Below the pieces are notes generated by a model. It did not search any database and was not told the origin of the DNA. It saw only the letters and a program-made list of their open reading frames with translations. A stretch of 51,703 nt of DNA from assembly GCA_021158125.1 (NCBI GenBank), contig JAGGVF010000015.1, positions 1 to 51,703 on the forward strand, written 5' to 3'. The first letter of the stretch is position 1; each line of letters opens with the position of its first letter. The position numbers were made by a program, and so were the translations under genes. Source of the DNA: Candidatus Bathyarchaeota archaeon (GTDB taxonomy: Archaea > Thermoproteota > Bathyarchaeia > Bathyarchaeales > WUQV01). Below are positions 32,715-40,794 of this stretch, one piece after another.

Positions 32715-33207
32715 CTAGCGTCCGATTCTTATTGCGACTATGTGAAAGCTATCGATTTAGCAACATCCTAGTCGTACTGGGCGGTTTTATCAAGGCAGCC
32801 AACTCAAACCCCGCTACCATGCGTGCGGAAGTTAATAAGAGAAATCAATTAACATATCAGGATGCTCCAAGAGTGTCTTACCTTATAAACTTCTGCTGTT
32901 CTTTCTAGCCTATTTTCCAATAGTTTTGTAAGCTTGTTTGATTGCGTTTTCAATCTGCCTAGTATCTGGGCTGATTCTATGATTTTCCTATTTTTGAGGA
33001 TTACTCGTACTGTTTGGATCATTTGGACGTTACGGTTTTCCGATTATCTTGTAGATTTGCTGAACCGTTCTATAACATGCGCGTCTTTATCAGCAAAAAT
33101 TAAAACCGTCCAAGTTTCCTAACTCATTAAGAGAAGCGAAGGCTATGGAATGTTTGAGTTCCTAACGAATGTTCTGAATGAGCTTGAAGGGCTTGTGTTC
33201 AGCATAA
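32715..33207. other. Gap with no recognisable gene
   Basis: About 490 bases downstream of the kinase. Short open frames are present on both strands (for example a Lys/Arg/Leu-rich one on the minus strand near 32900-33110, with ILKNRKIIESAQILGRLK), but none has a ribosome-binding site and a complete, plausible protein. A short plus-strand frame at 33150-33266 (MFEFLTNVLNELEGLVFSI) may be the first part of the following TBP relic. Confidence 0.5.
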
Positions 33208-33628
33208 ATGAGAATAAGCCTAGACGGGATAATGAGGCTTTGGTGGCTGAGTTCTTCAAAATCTGAGATAGAAGCTAGGACGGCAGTGTTGAAAGTGATT
33301 GAGCTGCTGAAAAGTAGAGGGATAAAGGTTGGAAAACTTAGCATTTCTGTTAGGAATGTTGTTGCTTTGGCAGATTTTGGAAGTCAAATAGATCTGATAA
33401 AACTGTGGGAAAGGGCAGGAGCTACTGCTTCAAAGATCATTTACGAGCCTGAACAGTTTCCTTCAGCGGCGGTATACAGAATGGAAAATTCCGCATGTAA
33501 CCTTCGTAATATTCCCGAATGGCAAGGTTATATGTTGCGGAGCAAAGAAAACGAGGGAGATTCATCAAGCCGTCGAGAAGCTTAAAGGTTAGCTGGAAGA
33601 GAAAAACATCATTAAGGCTACTATTTAG
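33208..33628 (+). pseudogene. Broken TATA-binding-protein paralogue
   Basis: A frame from 33208 contains SEIEARTAVLKVIELLKSRG, IKVGKLSISVRNVVALADFG, SQIDL and IIYEPEQFPSAAVYRME. These are the end of TBP repeat 1 and most of repeat 2, with the YEPEQFP-x-x-VYR DNA-binding stirrup. After about 33490 the next frame continues PHVTFVIFPNGKVICCGAKK and IHQAVEKLKG, the expected C-terminal half, then TAG and LEEKNIIKATI. Thus there is one frameshift, one stop, and a missing first repeat. It is not functional as a two-repeat TBP. Its 3' end overlaps the convergent ParB-like gene by eight bases. Confidence 0.8.
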
Positions 33629-34259
33629 TTAGGCTTTTTATTATTAGCAATATTGCGTTGTATATTAGCTTGTCAGGTGTTGTTTCCAGCTTTTTGGCTG
33701 TTTCTTCCAGTTGCCTGTAGAACTTTTTCTGCAACATTATGTTTACGAAGTTTGTGTTTCCGTAGGTTTTTATGGTTAAGGCTCCTTTTGGTGGTTCCTC
33801 AAGCTCAAGTGAAACCACATGGCGCGTAGGGTTGTCTTTTCTGGCTACACGCCGTGTAGCCGCACTAGCCCTTTTCGATTGTTGAGTATCCTTGAACTTT
33901 TCTGGAAGGTACTTCATAACCCAAGTATAGCTCATTCCTGTCTTTTCTGCTATTTTGTAGGCTATTTTTCCCGGTTCTACGCCTTCTTTCTGGTAGATTT
34001 CTGCCAGTCTTGCTAGTATTTGGGTTTTTTCTTTTGCTGGTACGTGTCTTCTGCATACGTTTGCTATCAGCCTTGCTATTAGTCTTTGCTCTTCTGTTTG
34101 TACATTTTCCAGCCTTATTTTTGGCCAGTTTTTATCTGCTTTTAACCGATGCATTCCGTCTATTATGTTGCCATGCCTGTCCAGAAGCACTGGGTAGAGC
34201 CTTCCAACACTTCTAGAAGTAGCCTCCAAGTCGGAGACTACGCGTTGCTTACTCACCAT
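33621..34259 (-). CDS. ParB-like nuclease-domain protein
   Basis: A 212-residue protein with the ParB/Srx-type core LYPVLLDRHGNIIDGMHRLKA near residues 21-41 (quoted in two parts: LYPVLLDRHG and IIDGMHRLKA), then ARLIANVCRRHVPAKEKTQI and a helix-turn-helix-like region (KIAYKIAEKTGMSYTWVMKY). A C-terminal RHH or helical part follows (NIMLQKKFYRQLEETAKKLE). GGTG precedes ATG 34259. Similar small ParB-domain proteins occur on archaeal integrated elements as regulators. It is the only clearly intact gene in the decayed 32.7-35.8 kb stretch. Confidence 0.7.
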   Translation of the reverse strand: MVSKQRVVSDLEATSRSVGRLYPVLLDRHGNIIDGMHRLKADKNWPKIRLENVQTEEQRLIARLIANVCRRHVPAKEKTQILARLAEIYQKEGVEPGKIAYKIAEKTGMSYTWVMKYLPEKFKDTQQSKRASAATRRVARKDNPTRHVVSLELEEPPKGALTIKTYGNTNFVNIMLQKKFYRQLEETAKKLETTPDKLIYNAILLIIKSLTK

Positions 34260-34369
34260 AGTTCACCAAGGTGGAGCAAATCATGTAACATGGCTATGAT
34301 CTGTTTTAAGTTTTTCTGAAATTATTAGAGAAACATGAAGTTGTTCGACGTTGGATATTTGATTATATT

Positions 34370-34534
34370 TTAGTTTTGTTGTTGGCTTTTGAGGTATCCT
34401 ATGAGTGCGAATATTATTCCGAGGGTTGCCATCATTAGGGTGCTGTATGGCTGGAATGGACATTCCAGGTAGGCTTATAAGGCTAATAGAAAGAGGGTAA
34501 GTGCGACTATGTATAGGATGATGTGCCTTCGCAT
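34370..34534 (-). pseudogene. Small membrane-protein relic with an in-frame stop
   Basis: From ATG 34534 the frame reads MRRHIILYIVALTLFLLAL, then a TAA stop, then AYLECPFQPYSTLMM and ATLGIIFALIGYLKSQQQN to TAA 34370-34372. Without the stop it would be a 54-residue protein with two membrane helices. One nonsense change is enough to break it. Confidence 0.4.
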
Positions 34535-34605
34535 GGTTTCATGTTTCCGGACGCTTCCATTTAAGGCTTCTTCCCTTCTCCGTTGTTTTTAGCCTATACT
34601 GCCTT

Positions 34606-34827
34606 GAAGTATCTGCATCTGTCCCCGGTGATTTTGCATCCGACCTGTGAGCATATATAGCCGAAGTTGAGGCGGCAAACGCTATCTCAATACTTGAAGA
34701 GATCCTAGAGGACCGGAACATGCCTTCCTACGCACGGGTGAAGCTTCTAAACGTGATAGCCATCTTAGAAACAGTAAGGGATTGGCCTGGAGGTTCGCTA
34801 AATTTTTGTGCATATTTCTATTCCTAG
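34606..34827 (+). pseudogene. Remnant of a UPF0147-family gene
   Basis: The in-frame sequence [20 protein letters not shown], followed by [20 protein letters not shown], matches the C-terminal half of the small helical archaeal UPF0147 family (A-I-x-I-L-x-E-I and DPNMPxxART patterns). Upstream of it a TGA interrupts ASVPGDFASDL. No start codon is recognisable. Its 3' end overlaps the decayed DUF3782 gene on the other strand. Confidence 0.45.
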
Positions 34828-35275
34828 GTGTTTTGCGGCTTCTAGGGCTTTCTCCTCTGCGTACGGCGTCACCAGCAGCAGTTTTGAGGCTTCCTACCTT
34901 CAAGTTTTCGTAGAGTTCAGCCTTCCTCTCGAATGTGTAGACGTCTGATTATCTGACGTAGGATTTAACCTCCACCAGTATGGTTTTCTCGTTGCTTATT
35001 GCAACGTCTATGTCCATTTGGCTTGGGTAGCCGAAGACTACACCTTCCCTGTCCAGTTTGGTCCAGCGTTCAACCTCGAAGCCTAACTCCCCCTCGACTA
35101 AGCCCCTTATGCTTTGCCTGAAGGCCTCTTCGGCAATTAAGCCCCATCTTGCCCTAAGGCGGAAATGCGCCTACCAACAAGCATGAAGCCCTGTTGATGT
35201 CCTCCCTGAACTTAGCGAGCTCCTCGTCATACCTTCTAAAGCCCACATCCATATCCTCTCTAAGTCTAGCCTGAA
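34798..35275 (-). pseudogene. Decayed DUF3782/PD-(D/E)XK nuclease-like gene
   Basis: Frames on the minus strand give LREDMDVGFRRYDEELAKFR, then after a frameshift RWGLIAEEAFRQSIRGLVEG and MDIDVAISNEKTILVEVKSY (a D...ExK nuclease-type motif). After an in-frame TAA comes SDVYTFERKAELYENLK, and after another shift [20 protein letters not shown] and IEICTKI ending at TAG 34798. These are parts of one archaeal DUF3782 protein with a coiled-coil start and a nuclease-fold end. Two frameshifts and a stop make it a relic. Confidence 0.65.
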
Positions 35276-35283
35276 GAATGAGT

Positions 35284-35467
35284 TTCTAAGCCTACTTGAG
35301 AAGGATAAGGAGTTTCGCTACGCAGTTGCGGGCTTGCTTGGCCTAGGGGAGATACTGCGCAGACTGGACAGAAGCGAGCAGGGACTGTAAGGCTTAGGGA
35401 GGATATGAATGTGGGCTTTAGAAGGTATGACGAGGAAATTGCCTCAAGACCTCAACCAACTGAATAG
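35284..35467 (+). pseudogene. Inverted N-terminal fragment of a DUF3782 gene
   Basis: Plus-strand frames read LSLLEKDKEFRYAVAGLLGL, then GEILRRLDRSEQGL, then after a frameshift RLREDMNVGFRRYDEEIAS to TAG 35467. This is the N-terminal part expected for the gene relic on the opposite strand. The segment 35393-35436 is 42/44 identical to the complement of 35221-35264. A duplication-inversion or two head-to-head relics would explain it. Confidence 0.55.
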
Positions 35468-35861
35468 TTGACGGGCCCTCTTAAAGAGCTCCGCGTATGC
35501 GTTGAAATTTTAAATTTGGAAGTAATTTATAATTTCGACATCGAACATTCTGAAACATGAAATTAATAATTCTCTTTTAATTAAAAAAAGGTGAAAAGAA
35601 GCAGATCCAACAAAATATGTTCCTGAAACAATAAAAGAAATTGCTTGTGAGGGCTCGTCCTTAAGAAAATAACAAGAATTATTCAAAGTTTTTACTTCGC
35701 TAATTATAAATTTACGTTTAGACTTGAACCCTTTCTGGTATTAGTCTCACTCGATCCACCAAATTTTGAAGATTTTACGCAATAAAAATCAGATAAGCCA
35801 ATAACAAGTTTTGAGAATGCTTTTAAGTCTTCGGTTTAACTTTTATTTGAGGTGTTAAAGG
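35468..35861. other. Gap with a possible tRNA 3'-end scar
   Basis: About 390 AT-rich bases without a gene. At 35734-35761, TCTGGTATTAGTCTC and then ACTCGATCCACCA resemble the T arm and acceptor end of the tRNA-Ala at 8.1 kb, with about two thirds of positions matching and the terminal TCCACCA identical. It lies at the right edge of the decayed stretch. Confidence 0.25.
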
Positions 35862-36218
35862 TTGAATGTTAGAGAAGCCGTAATTTCTTTTCAGTATGCT
35901 GAGAGAATTAAGTCTGGGTTGATTATTGCTTCCAAGCTTATTGATGAAGTCTATAAAATGCATGAGGATGAACGGTTGGGAGCGGAGAAACTACTCGTTT
36001 CCTTTATGAACGCTTTAAACGGAGAGATTAAAATCGCCTATAATGCCTCTCGTTTCCAATCATTTAAGGATGCAAGCCTAAGCATTGAAAAAAGCATAGA
36101 GAACATTCGTTCAAGAAAATTTGATGAGGCAATTAGAAACGTTTCACATGCAATTTCGTTAGCAACAACCGAAGGACAAAGGGCAGTTGAAACATTAGAG
36201 GCTGAAAAAATCATTTAA
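35862..36218 (+). CDS. Helical hypothetical protein
   Basis: A 118-residue all-helical protein with a TTG start at 35862 and GAGGTG upstream. Its sequence (AERIKSGLIIASKLIDEVYK, and later EKSIENIRSRKFDEAIRNVS) suggests a four-helix-bundle or HEPN/SAV-like fold, but no motif is definite. It ends 13 bases before the first GNAT gene and is probably in its operon. Confidence 0.6.
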   Translation: MNVREAVISFQYAERIKSGLIIASKLIDEVYKMHEDERLGAEKLLVSFMNALNGEIKIAYNASRFQSFKDASLSIEKSIENIRSRKFDEAIRNVSHAISLATTEGQRAVETLEAEKII

Positions 36219-36231
36219 TCGAGGTTTACGT

Positions 36232-36765
36232 ATGAAAATAGAAGTTAGGAACATCACCGAAAAGAATGTTGATGAAATACCCAAACCATGCAGAAACTGT
36301 GTTTACTGGGAAAACCCCGAAAACTTCGAGAGAATAAGCCCAGAACAAGCTTTCGAATACAAGAAATCATGGTTCATTAAAAATTTGAAGAACTTCGGAA
36401 TATGCGGAAAAATACTCTATGTAAATGGAGTTCCCGTCGCTTATGCCCAGTTTGCGCCAAGTAGCTTGCTTCCTCAAGTAAAAAATTACAACTGTTCCTC
36501 ATTAGGGAAACCCGAAGATAGAATAATCCTTCTCTCATGCCTTTTCGTTTGCAGGCCAGAGTACAGAAATAAAGGTTTAGGCTCAAAACTTCTCACAGAT
36601 ATAATCTCCACCCTGAAACTTCACAGATTTAAGGGAATTGAAACCTTTGCGAGGGAAGACTCGCCTAACAACCCTTCCGGACCAGTACATTTTTACTTGA
36701 AGCACGGATTCCAAATTAAAGAAAAATTAGACCAAAACTTCGCTTTGATGCACCTTAGGATTTAA
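36232..36765 (+). CDS. GNAT-family N-acetyltransferase
   Basis: A 177-residue acetyltransferase. The acetyl-CoA motif A is CRPEYRNKGLGSKLLTDII near residues 103-121, with Q/RxxGxG/A form RNKGLG. The N-terminal part has a Cys-rich segment KPCRNCVYWENPENFE that may bind zinc, similar to archaeal proteins annotated as GNAT with an N-terminal CxxCxxW motif. GAGGTTTAC precedes ATG 36232. The acceptor is unknown. A second GNAT gene follows 24 bases later. Confidence 0.85.
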   Translation: MKIEVRNITEKNVDEIPKPCRNCVYWENPENFERISPEQAFEYKKSWFIKNLKNFGICGKILYVNGVPVAYAQFAPSSLLPQVKNYNCSSLGKPEDRIILLSCLFVCRPEYRNKGLGSKLLTDIISTLKLHRFKGIETFAREDSPNNPSGPVHFYLKHGFQIKEKLDQNFALMHLRI

Positions 36766-36789
36766 TTACCCATCTTAGACAGCATAAAA

Positions 36790-37677
36790 ATGATGGTTAA
36801 AATTAGAAAATTTAGACAAGAAGACTTAACTCAATTAGTGAACATCATAAATGACAGCTATAAGGATAGCTACGAGTTTATCCCCTACACGGAGAATTCG
36901 CTTCTAAAGGAAATTATAGAAAGAAAACTTAACGTTTTAGTCGCTGAAGAAAAAGAAGAAATTAAAGGTTTAATTTCTTACTGGCATGGAGGTTGGGGTG
37001 AGGAAATAGATTTTCTCTGCGTAAAAGAATGCAAAAATCAAAGCGAAATTGAGGACATGCTTTTACAGGAAGTAGAAAAATTTGTTTCTGGAGAAAAGTT
37101 GTTCATAGCCTTAGGCGCTGAAAAAATCGATTATGAAAAATGGGCTAAAAGAGGCTACAAACCTGAAGGCGGCCTCTACCATATGACAGCTGAACTAAAA
37201 GAGCTTAAACCCATACCTCCAATTCCTAAAGAAATAGTCCTACGCAGTTTAAAGATCGGCGAGGAGAAGAAACTAGTCGAAGTTGTTAACACAGCCTACG
37301 GAGGAGAAAGACTAACCTTCAATTCCATTCAAAAATGGAAGGAAAGAGACCCCATTTTCAATGAAGATTGGATTCACGTTGCAGATTATAAGGGCGAAAT
37401 AGTTTCTGTCGTTGTCTCCAGGAGAGACATTAAATACAATAGCTATTTTAGAGCTAAGAGAGGCTACTTGGGGCCTGCTGCAACTCTGCCAGAATACCGC
37501 GGTAGGGGATTGGCTTCAGCCTTAACTCAGAGGGCAATGAACTTCCTTTTGGAAAAGGGCATGGATTGTGTTGGACTTTACACAAGCGAGAGAAATAAAG
37601 TGTCTGTAAGTCTGCTTAAAAAGCTGGGATTCGAAGTGGCGTACCACTGGAAATTTTTAACGAAACATTTTAAGTAG
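36790..37677 (+). CDS. Tandem-GNAT-domain acetyltransferase
   Basis: A 295-residue protein with two GNAT-like halves. The N-terminal half begins MVKIRKFRQEDLTQLVNIIN but has no clear acetyl-CoA motif. The C-terminal half has LPEYRGRGLASALTQRAMNF with the R-G-R-G-L-A pyrophosphate loop and the GLYTSERNKVSVSLLKKLGF ending typical of the family. This resembles mycothiol synthase-like two-domain GNATs in layout only. The start may be the second ATG at 36793. It is in a likely operon with the preceding GNAT gene. Confidence 0.85.
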   Translation: MMVKIRKFRQEDLTQLVNIINDSYKDSYEFIPYTENSLLKEIIERKLNVLVAEEKEEIKGLISYWHGGWGEEIDFLCVKECKNQSEIEDMLLQEVEKFVSGEKLFIALGAEKIDYEKWAKRGYKPEGGLYHMTAELKELKPIPPIPKEIVLRSLKIGEEKKLVEVVNTAYGGERLTFNSIQKWKERDPIFNEDWIHVADYKGEIVSVVVSRRDIKYNSYFRAKRGYLGPAATLPEYRGRGLASALTQRAMNFLLEKGMDCVGLYTSERNKVSVSLLKKLGFEVAYHWKFLTKHFK

Positions 37678-37728
37678 TAATAATGTTTTCTTAGGAAGTG
37701 CCTATGGCAAGTTGTTGCCTAAGTCTTG

Positions 37729-37839
37729 TTAGGTCCTAAACTCATCCAACGTAAGGCCTATAGCTATAATGATTAGGATGAAAATTAAGCCTAACACCAT
37801 AACAGTTGAAGGGTCAAACAGTGCAGCGAGTAACTCCAC
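37729..37839 (-). CDS. 36-residue single-pass membrane peptide
   Basis: GTG 37839 is preceded by GAGGTG with six-base spacing. The peptide is ELLAALFDPSTVMVLG followed by the helix LIFILIIIAIGLTL and an acidic end DEFRT. The ribosome-binding site and the clean membrane helix support a real microprotein. The remainder of 37680-38034 shows TATA-like AT-rich sequence (for example AAATTTATATGCTTATAGG near 37950) and no other gene. Confidence 0.45.
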   Translation of the reverse strand: MELLAALFDPSTVMVLGLIFILIIIAIGLTLDEFRT

Positions 37840-38034
37840 ACTTTTCACCTCGACATGTAGTTTTGATTTACAGTTATTCTGTGAAACTTAACTACACTAT
37901 GTCCCATTTCGGACACATCCAAGTTAAATATGTAAATGAAGAAATAAAATTTATATGCTTATAGGCATACATTATATGCTCTAAGACATATCCTAATTCC
38001 GAACAACATCATTTAAAATATATACAAATGGAGA

Positions 38035-38625
38035 CTAACTTGAACCTAAAGAGCTACAAATGCTTTTAAGTTTAGGAACCAAACCCACGGTCTTTTCGCC
38101 TACCATCTGAACTTTATCCGCAACACCAACAATGTTTTTCACATTGAATATCTTTGCGATTCCATCAACATCAAAAATTGATTCAATATACTCCTTCAAG
38201 TTACCGCTTGTCCTCTGACCCCTATAAGAAACTTCAACAACAGAAACGGCCTCTTGATCAGCCAAGCTTGGAATTAAAGCCCTAAACTCCTTATCCCTAC
38301 GCAACTCCTTTTGAAAAGCCTCAACGCTTGTTATGGCCGAAACTGGAATTTCATACCACGAACCTTCAACACCCACCAGAGCTGGGACTCCCTTCCTCCG
38401 CAACATAACGGCCTCAAATTCATGTAAAACAAGAAGCATAAGCCTCCTATTCGTTAAATAAATATTCGCCAACAAACATGAAACCGGAAAATCCTTTCTT
38501 TGCCTTCCAAGAAACTTTTTAAATTCAACCTCCTTAACAAAAACCGTCGGCGCTAGAATCCCATTCTCAACTATCGCATGCTCGTTCTCCCTGAGCTCCT
38601 TATACAAACCAACAAACCTCGGCAT
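38035..38625 (-). CDS. Hypothetical protein with a PH/GRAM-like layout
   Basis: A 196-residue soluble protein. ATG 38625 has AGGTGA five bases upstream and is preferred to the start at 38634. The pattern ENGILAPTVFVKEVEF, then ANIYLTNRRLMLLVL and WYEIPVSAITSVEAF resembles the lipid-binding PH-like/GRAM fold, in which a strand (xxxLTNxRLxL) is characteristic. A helical C-terminal tail follows. No close relatives can be named, and its neighbours are unrelated. Confidence 0.5.
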   Translation of the reverse strand: MPRFVGLYKELRENEHAIVENGILAPTVFVKEVEFKKFLGRQRKDFPVSCLLANIYLTNRRLMLLVLHEFEAVMLRRKGVPALVGVEGSWYEIPVSAITSVEAFQKELRRDKEFRALIPSLADQEAVSVVEVSYRGQRTSGNLKEYIESIFDVDGIAKIFNVKNIVGVADKVQMVGEKTVGLVPKLKSICSSLGSS

Positions 38626-38674
38626 AATAGTCACCTAGACCGAAACTTTAACGGTTCTACCAAAAATAAGAATT

Positions 38675-38788
38675 ATGAATTCAGAAACCGAATTTGAAAC
38701 ATCCAAAGAGTTTTCTGCATTGATAGAGGCTGGCTTTGAATACGTCTTAGAAAGAAACGGGCTTGTTTATTTCAGAAAAAGGAAGTGA
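38675..38788 (+). CDS. Small 37-residue protein
   Basis: A short ORF, MNSETEFETSKEFSALIEAG then FEYVLERNGLVYFRKRK. It is divergent from the PH-like gene and ends just before the tRNA-Asn gene. A compact helix-strand-strand pattern and the basic end suggest a true microprotein. No clear ribosome-binding site is visible; it may be leaderless. Confidence 0.4.
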   Translation: MNSETEFETSKEFSALIEAGFEYVLERNGLVYFRKRK

Positions 38789-38810
38789 GTGGTCTCCGGT
38801 TTGTCTGTGG

Positions 38811-38883
38811 CGCCGCCGGTCGGACTTGAACCGACGACCCACGGGTTAACAGCCCGTTGCTCTACCAACTGAGCTACGGCGGC
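38811..38883 (-). tRNA. tRNA-Asn (anticodon GTT)
   Basis: Minus strand. The acceptor GCCGCCG pairs with CGGCGGC and the discriminator is G. The D arm is GCTCAGTTGGTAGAGC, the anticodon loop CTGTTAA reads GTT, and the T arm is GTCGGTTCAAGTCCGAC. CCA is encoded at 38808-38810. Confidence 0.95.
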
Positions 38884-38950
38884 GCATCTAATATTTTCAA
38901 AACTCTATAACTATTATTTAAACCTTAAAATTTGGGTAATTGGCCATTTT

Positions 38951-39166
38951 CTATATTCTTATGAAAAGTTTGTATTCTGCTGGTTCGAACTCAAATTCTG
39001 GGCAGTTTATGGCTTGTTTAATGTACTCTCTCATTTTTGTGCAGTATATTTTGTGTGGCTCTCTTATGGCGTGTCTGCAGTTTTGGCAGTTGTTTTCTGT
39101 GCATGTTAGACATTTGATATTTATTTTGAAGGTGGGTTTTTCTGTTAGTGTGTTTTTGTTTTGCAT
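38951..39166 (-). CDS. Small Cys-rich protein
   Basis: A 71-residue protein with seven Cys residues in CLTCTENNCQNC, YCTKM and NCPEFEF patterns, suited to zinc or an Fe-S cluster. TTAAATATTACG lies about 35-45 bases upstream of ATG 39166, which fits a leaderless or very short leader mRNA. It is located between tRNA-Asn and the CAU tRNA, on the strand opposite to the latter. The function is unknown. Confidence 0.5.
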   Translation of the reverse strand: MQNKNTLTEKPTFKINIKCLTCTENNCQNCRHAIREPHKIYCTKMREYIKQAINCPEFEFEPAEYKLFIRI

Positions 39167-39272
39167 GTATGCACCGAACGAATATTATATCGTAATATTT
39201 AATAAATTTTTCTCCCAAGTGAAAACCTTATCTTTAACAACTTCAAAAACTAAAATGAGCCTTCAAAGTGGG

Positions 39273-39346
39273 GGGCCCGTAGCTCAGCATGGTAGAGCGA
39301 CAGGCTCATAACCTGTTGGTCGAGGGTTCAAGTCCCTCCGGGCCCA
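39273..39346 (+). tRNA. tRNA with CAT anticodon (elongator Met or Ile2)
   Basis: The acceptor GGGCCCG pairs with CGGGCCC, the anticodon loop CTCATAA reads CAT, and the T arm is GAGGGTTCAAGTCCCTC. CCA is encoded at 39347-39349. The anticodon stem (ACAGG/CCTGT) lacks the three G-C pairs of an initiator, so this is elongator tRNA-Met or a C34-modified tRNA-Ile. Confidence 0.9.
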
Positions 39347-39530
39347 CCATGCTTGGTTATTGCTTTCTAAACTAAGTTTAATGGTAGGGTGGTACCGACT
39401 GTTTTAGATGTATTACATACTCAAGTCAATGTTTTTCATTAGTTTAGTTGTTTTGTGTTCTGATTCTGATTTTTTCTGCAAAATGTTTATTAAATCGTGA
39501 TATTTAATATATTGTAGGTGAACCATATAA

Positions 39531-39956
39531 ATGAAAAAACTCCGCACAAAACTTTTAGGTAAAAATAGTGATGCTGACTTTACAGTTGAGCTGGAACCAG
39601 GCGGTTATATCTGCCCATACAAGGATTGCGGTAGAGAATTTACAAAACCAATTATTGTTACTAACAAATCGGTAGATCCGCCTCAAACATATTTCGGCTG
39701 CCCCTACTGCCTTTCAAAAATAGATGTACAATTACCTGAAATTGAAAAAGTTGAAGAAAAGGTTGAACAAGCAAGCAAACTTGTTGAAATCAAAAAATTA
39801 ATTGAGAAAAACACTAAAAAGACTAAAAAAGCAGAAAAGAAAAAAGAAGAAGGAAAATGCCCATATCATTTCGGATATTTGAAGGAAAAGCCCAAGGAAA
39901 TGCCAATACCTGAAGAATGCCTTACATGCCCAAAAATGCTCGAATGCATGCTCTAA
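39531..39956 (+). CDS. Zinc-ribbon protein with a coiled-coil linker
   Basis: A 141-residue protein. The first zinc ribbon (residues 28-60) has YICPYKDCGREF and FGCPYCLSKI. A charged coiled-coil linker (EKVEEKVEQASKLVEIKKLI, then Lys-rich) leads to a C-terminal set of Cys and His (GKCPYHFGYLKEK, ECLTCPKMLECML). TTTAATATATTG at about 39504-39515 is a suitable TATA box for a short leader. Archaeal proteins of this kind are uncharacterised. It converges with another zinc-ribbon gene four bases away. Confidence 0.6.
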   Translation: MKKLRTKLLGKNSDADFTVELEPGGYICPYKDCGREFTKPIIVTNKSVDPPQTYFGCPYCLSKIDVQLPEIEKVEEKVEQASKLVEIKKLIEKNTKKTKKAEKKKEEGKCPYHFGYLKEKPKEMPIPEECLTCPKMLECML

Positions 39957-39960
39957 CGCG

Positions 39961-40203
39961 TTAAACTTGGCTTCCTTTTCCAGTTTTTGCTTCGTTTTTA
40001 TGCTTTTTAAGATACTCCTCTCTAATTTTCTCCGCCAGCTTACTGTCCTCAACTATAAATGCTCCTCTGTAGCCGCATTCTCTACACTCCCATAATGACC
40101 ATAGCTGGGGAAGACCAGAAGCCCAAAAAACATTTTTTGAACCGCATCTGGGACAGAAGAGAACCCTTTCCTTTTTCTTCTTCTTACTATTATTCATTGC
40201 CAT
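39961..40203 (-). CDS. Small zinc-ribbon protein
   Basis: An 80-residue protein with a basic N-terminus, then LFCPRCGSKNVFWASG and LWECRECGYRGAF, which gives two CxxC pairs of a rubredoxin/TFIIS-like zinc ribbon. A helical tail rich in Lys follows. It is six bases downstream of the 161-residue gene on the same strand and probably belongs to its transcript. A role in transcription or translation is common for such proteins but not shown here. Confidence 0.65.
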   Translation of the reverse strand: MAMNNSKKKKKERVLFCPRCGSKNVFWASGLPQLWSLWECRECGYRGAFIVEDSKLAEKIREEYLKKHKNEAKTGKGSQV

Positions 40204-40209
40204 TCCAGC

Positions 40210-40695
40210 TTAGAGGATGTATATGCTTTCTCTCCAATTTTTCAGAATTTCCTCGCATCTCTTTCTTATTTCAGGCTTCTTCGTTTTTTCTTTAAGTTTC
40301 TCCAAAAATTCTATTCTCTTTTCAGTTGACCTAAGCTCGGCTTCTCCTCCATAATATAGTTTCCCTTCGATGTATTCTTTCATTTGATAAGCCTTCTGAA
40401 CAAACAGGCTTGCTGCGTCAACTGGATCCTCAACAGCGTATTTGTTCGCCCATATTGCCGCTTCAGCCTCACGGAGTTGGGTTAGGCCGTTGATTTCTTT
40501 TATAAGCCTAATGTATGTACGTAGAAAGTTGTATTGTCCTGTTGTTTTCAAAAGTTTGAGGGCTTCTCTAACCTTCTGTTTAAAGTTTTGGCTACCCACT
40601 ATTCTCAGTCGATGTATATGCCCGGATTCTATTGCTTTCCTCGCCCTTTCAACTTCATCTTTCGTATAAACTCTTTCAGGAAACTCCATTTCCAT
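40210..40695 (-). CDS. Conserved-type archaeal hypothetical protein
   Basis: A 161-residue helical protein. Its N-terminus VYTKDEVERARKAIESGHIH suggests a small nucleic-acid-binding or nuclease accessory fold, and AEAAIWANKYAVEDPVDAAS is central. I cannot assign a family. It lies between S25e and the zinc-ribbon gene on the same strand, in an ordinary archaeal housekeeping neighbourhood. Confidence 0.6.
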   Translation of the reverse strand: MEMEFPERVYTKDEVERARKAIESGHIHRLRIVGSQNFKQKVREALKLLKTTGQYNFLRTYIRLIKEINGLTQLREAEAAIWANKYAVEDPVDAASLFVQKAYQMKEYIEGKLYYGGEAELRSTEKRIEFLEKLKEKTKKPEIRKRCEEILKNWRESIYIL

Positions 40696-40794
40696 CTTTG
40701 TTAGTAGGTTGATTGAAGGGTTTATTGTTTTTGCTCCTTTTTGAATTTACTGAGGAATTGGAAAAGACTGTAGCTTCGGTTTCTTTTAAATAAA

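Noticed and set aside
32711-32908. 65-residue plus-strand ORF after the kinase gene
   Set aside because: Overlaps the kinase stop, shows no fold, has no ribosome-binding site and its sequence is like a chance frame.
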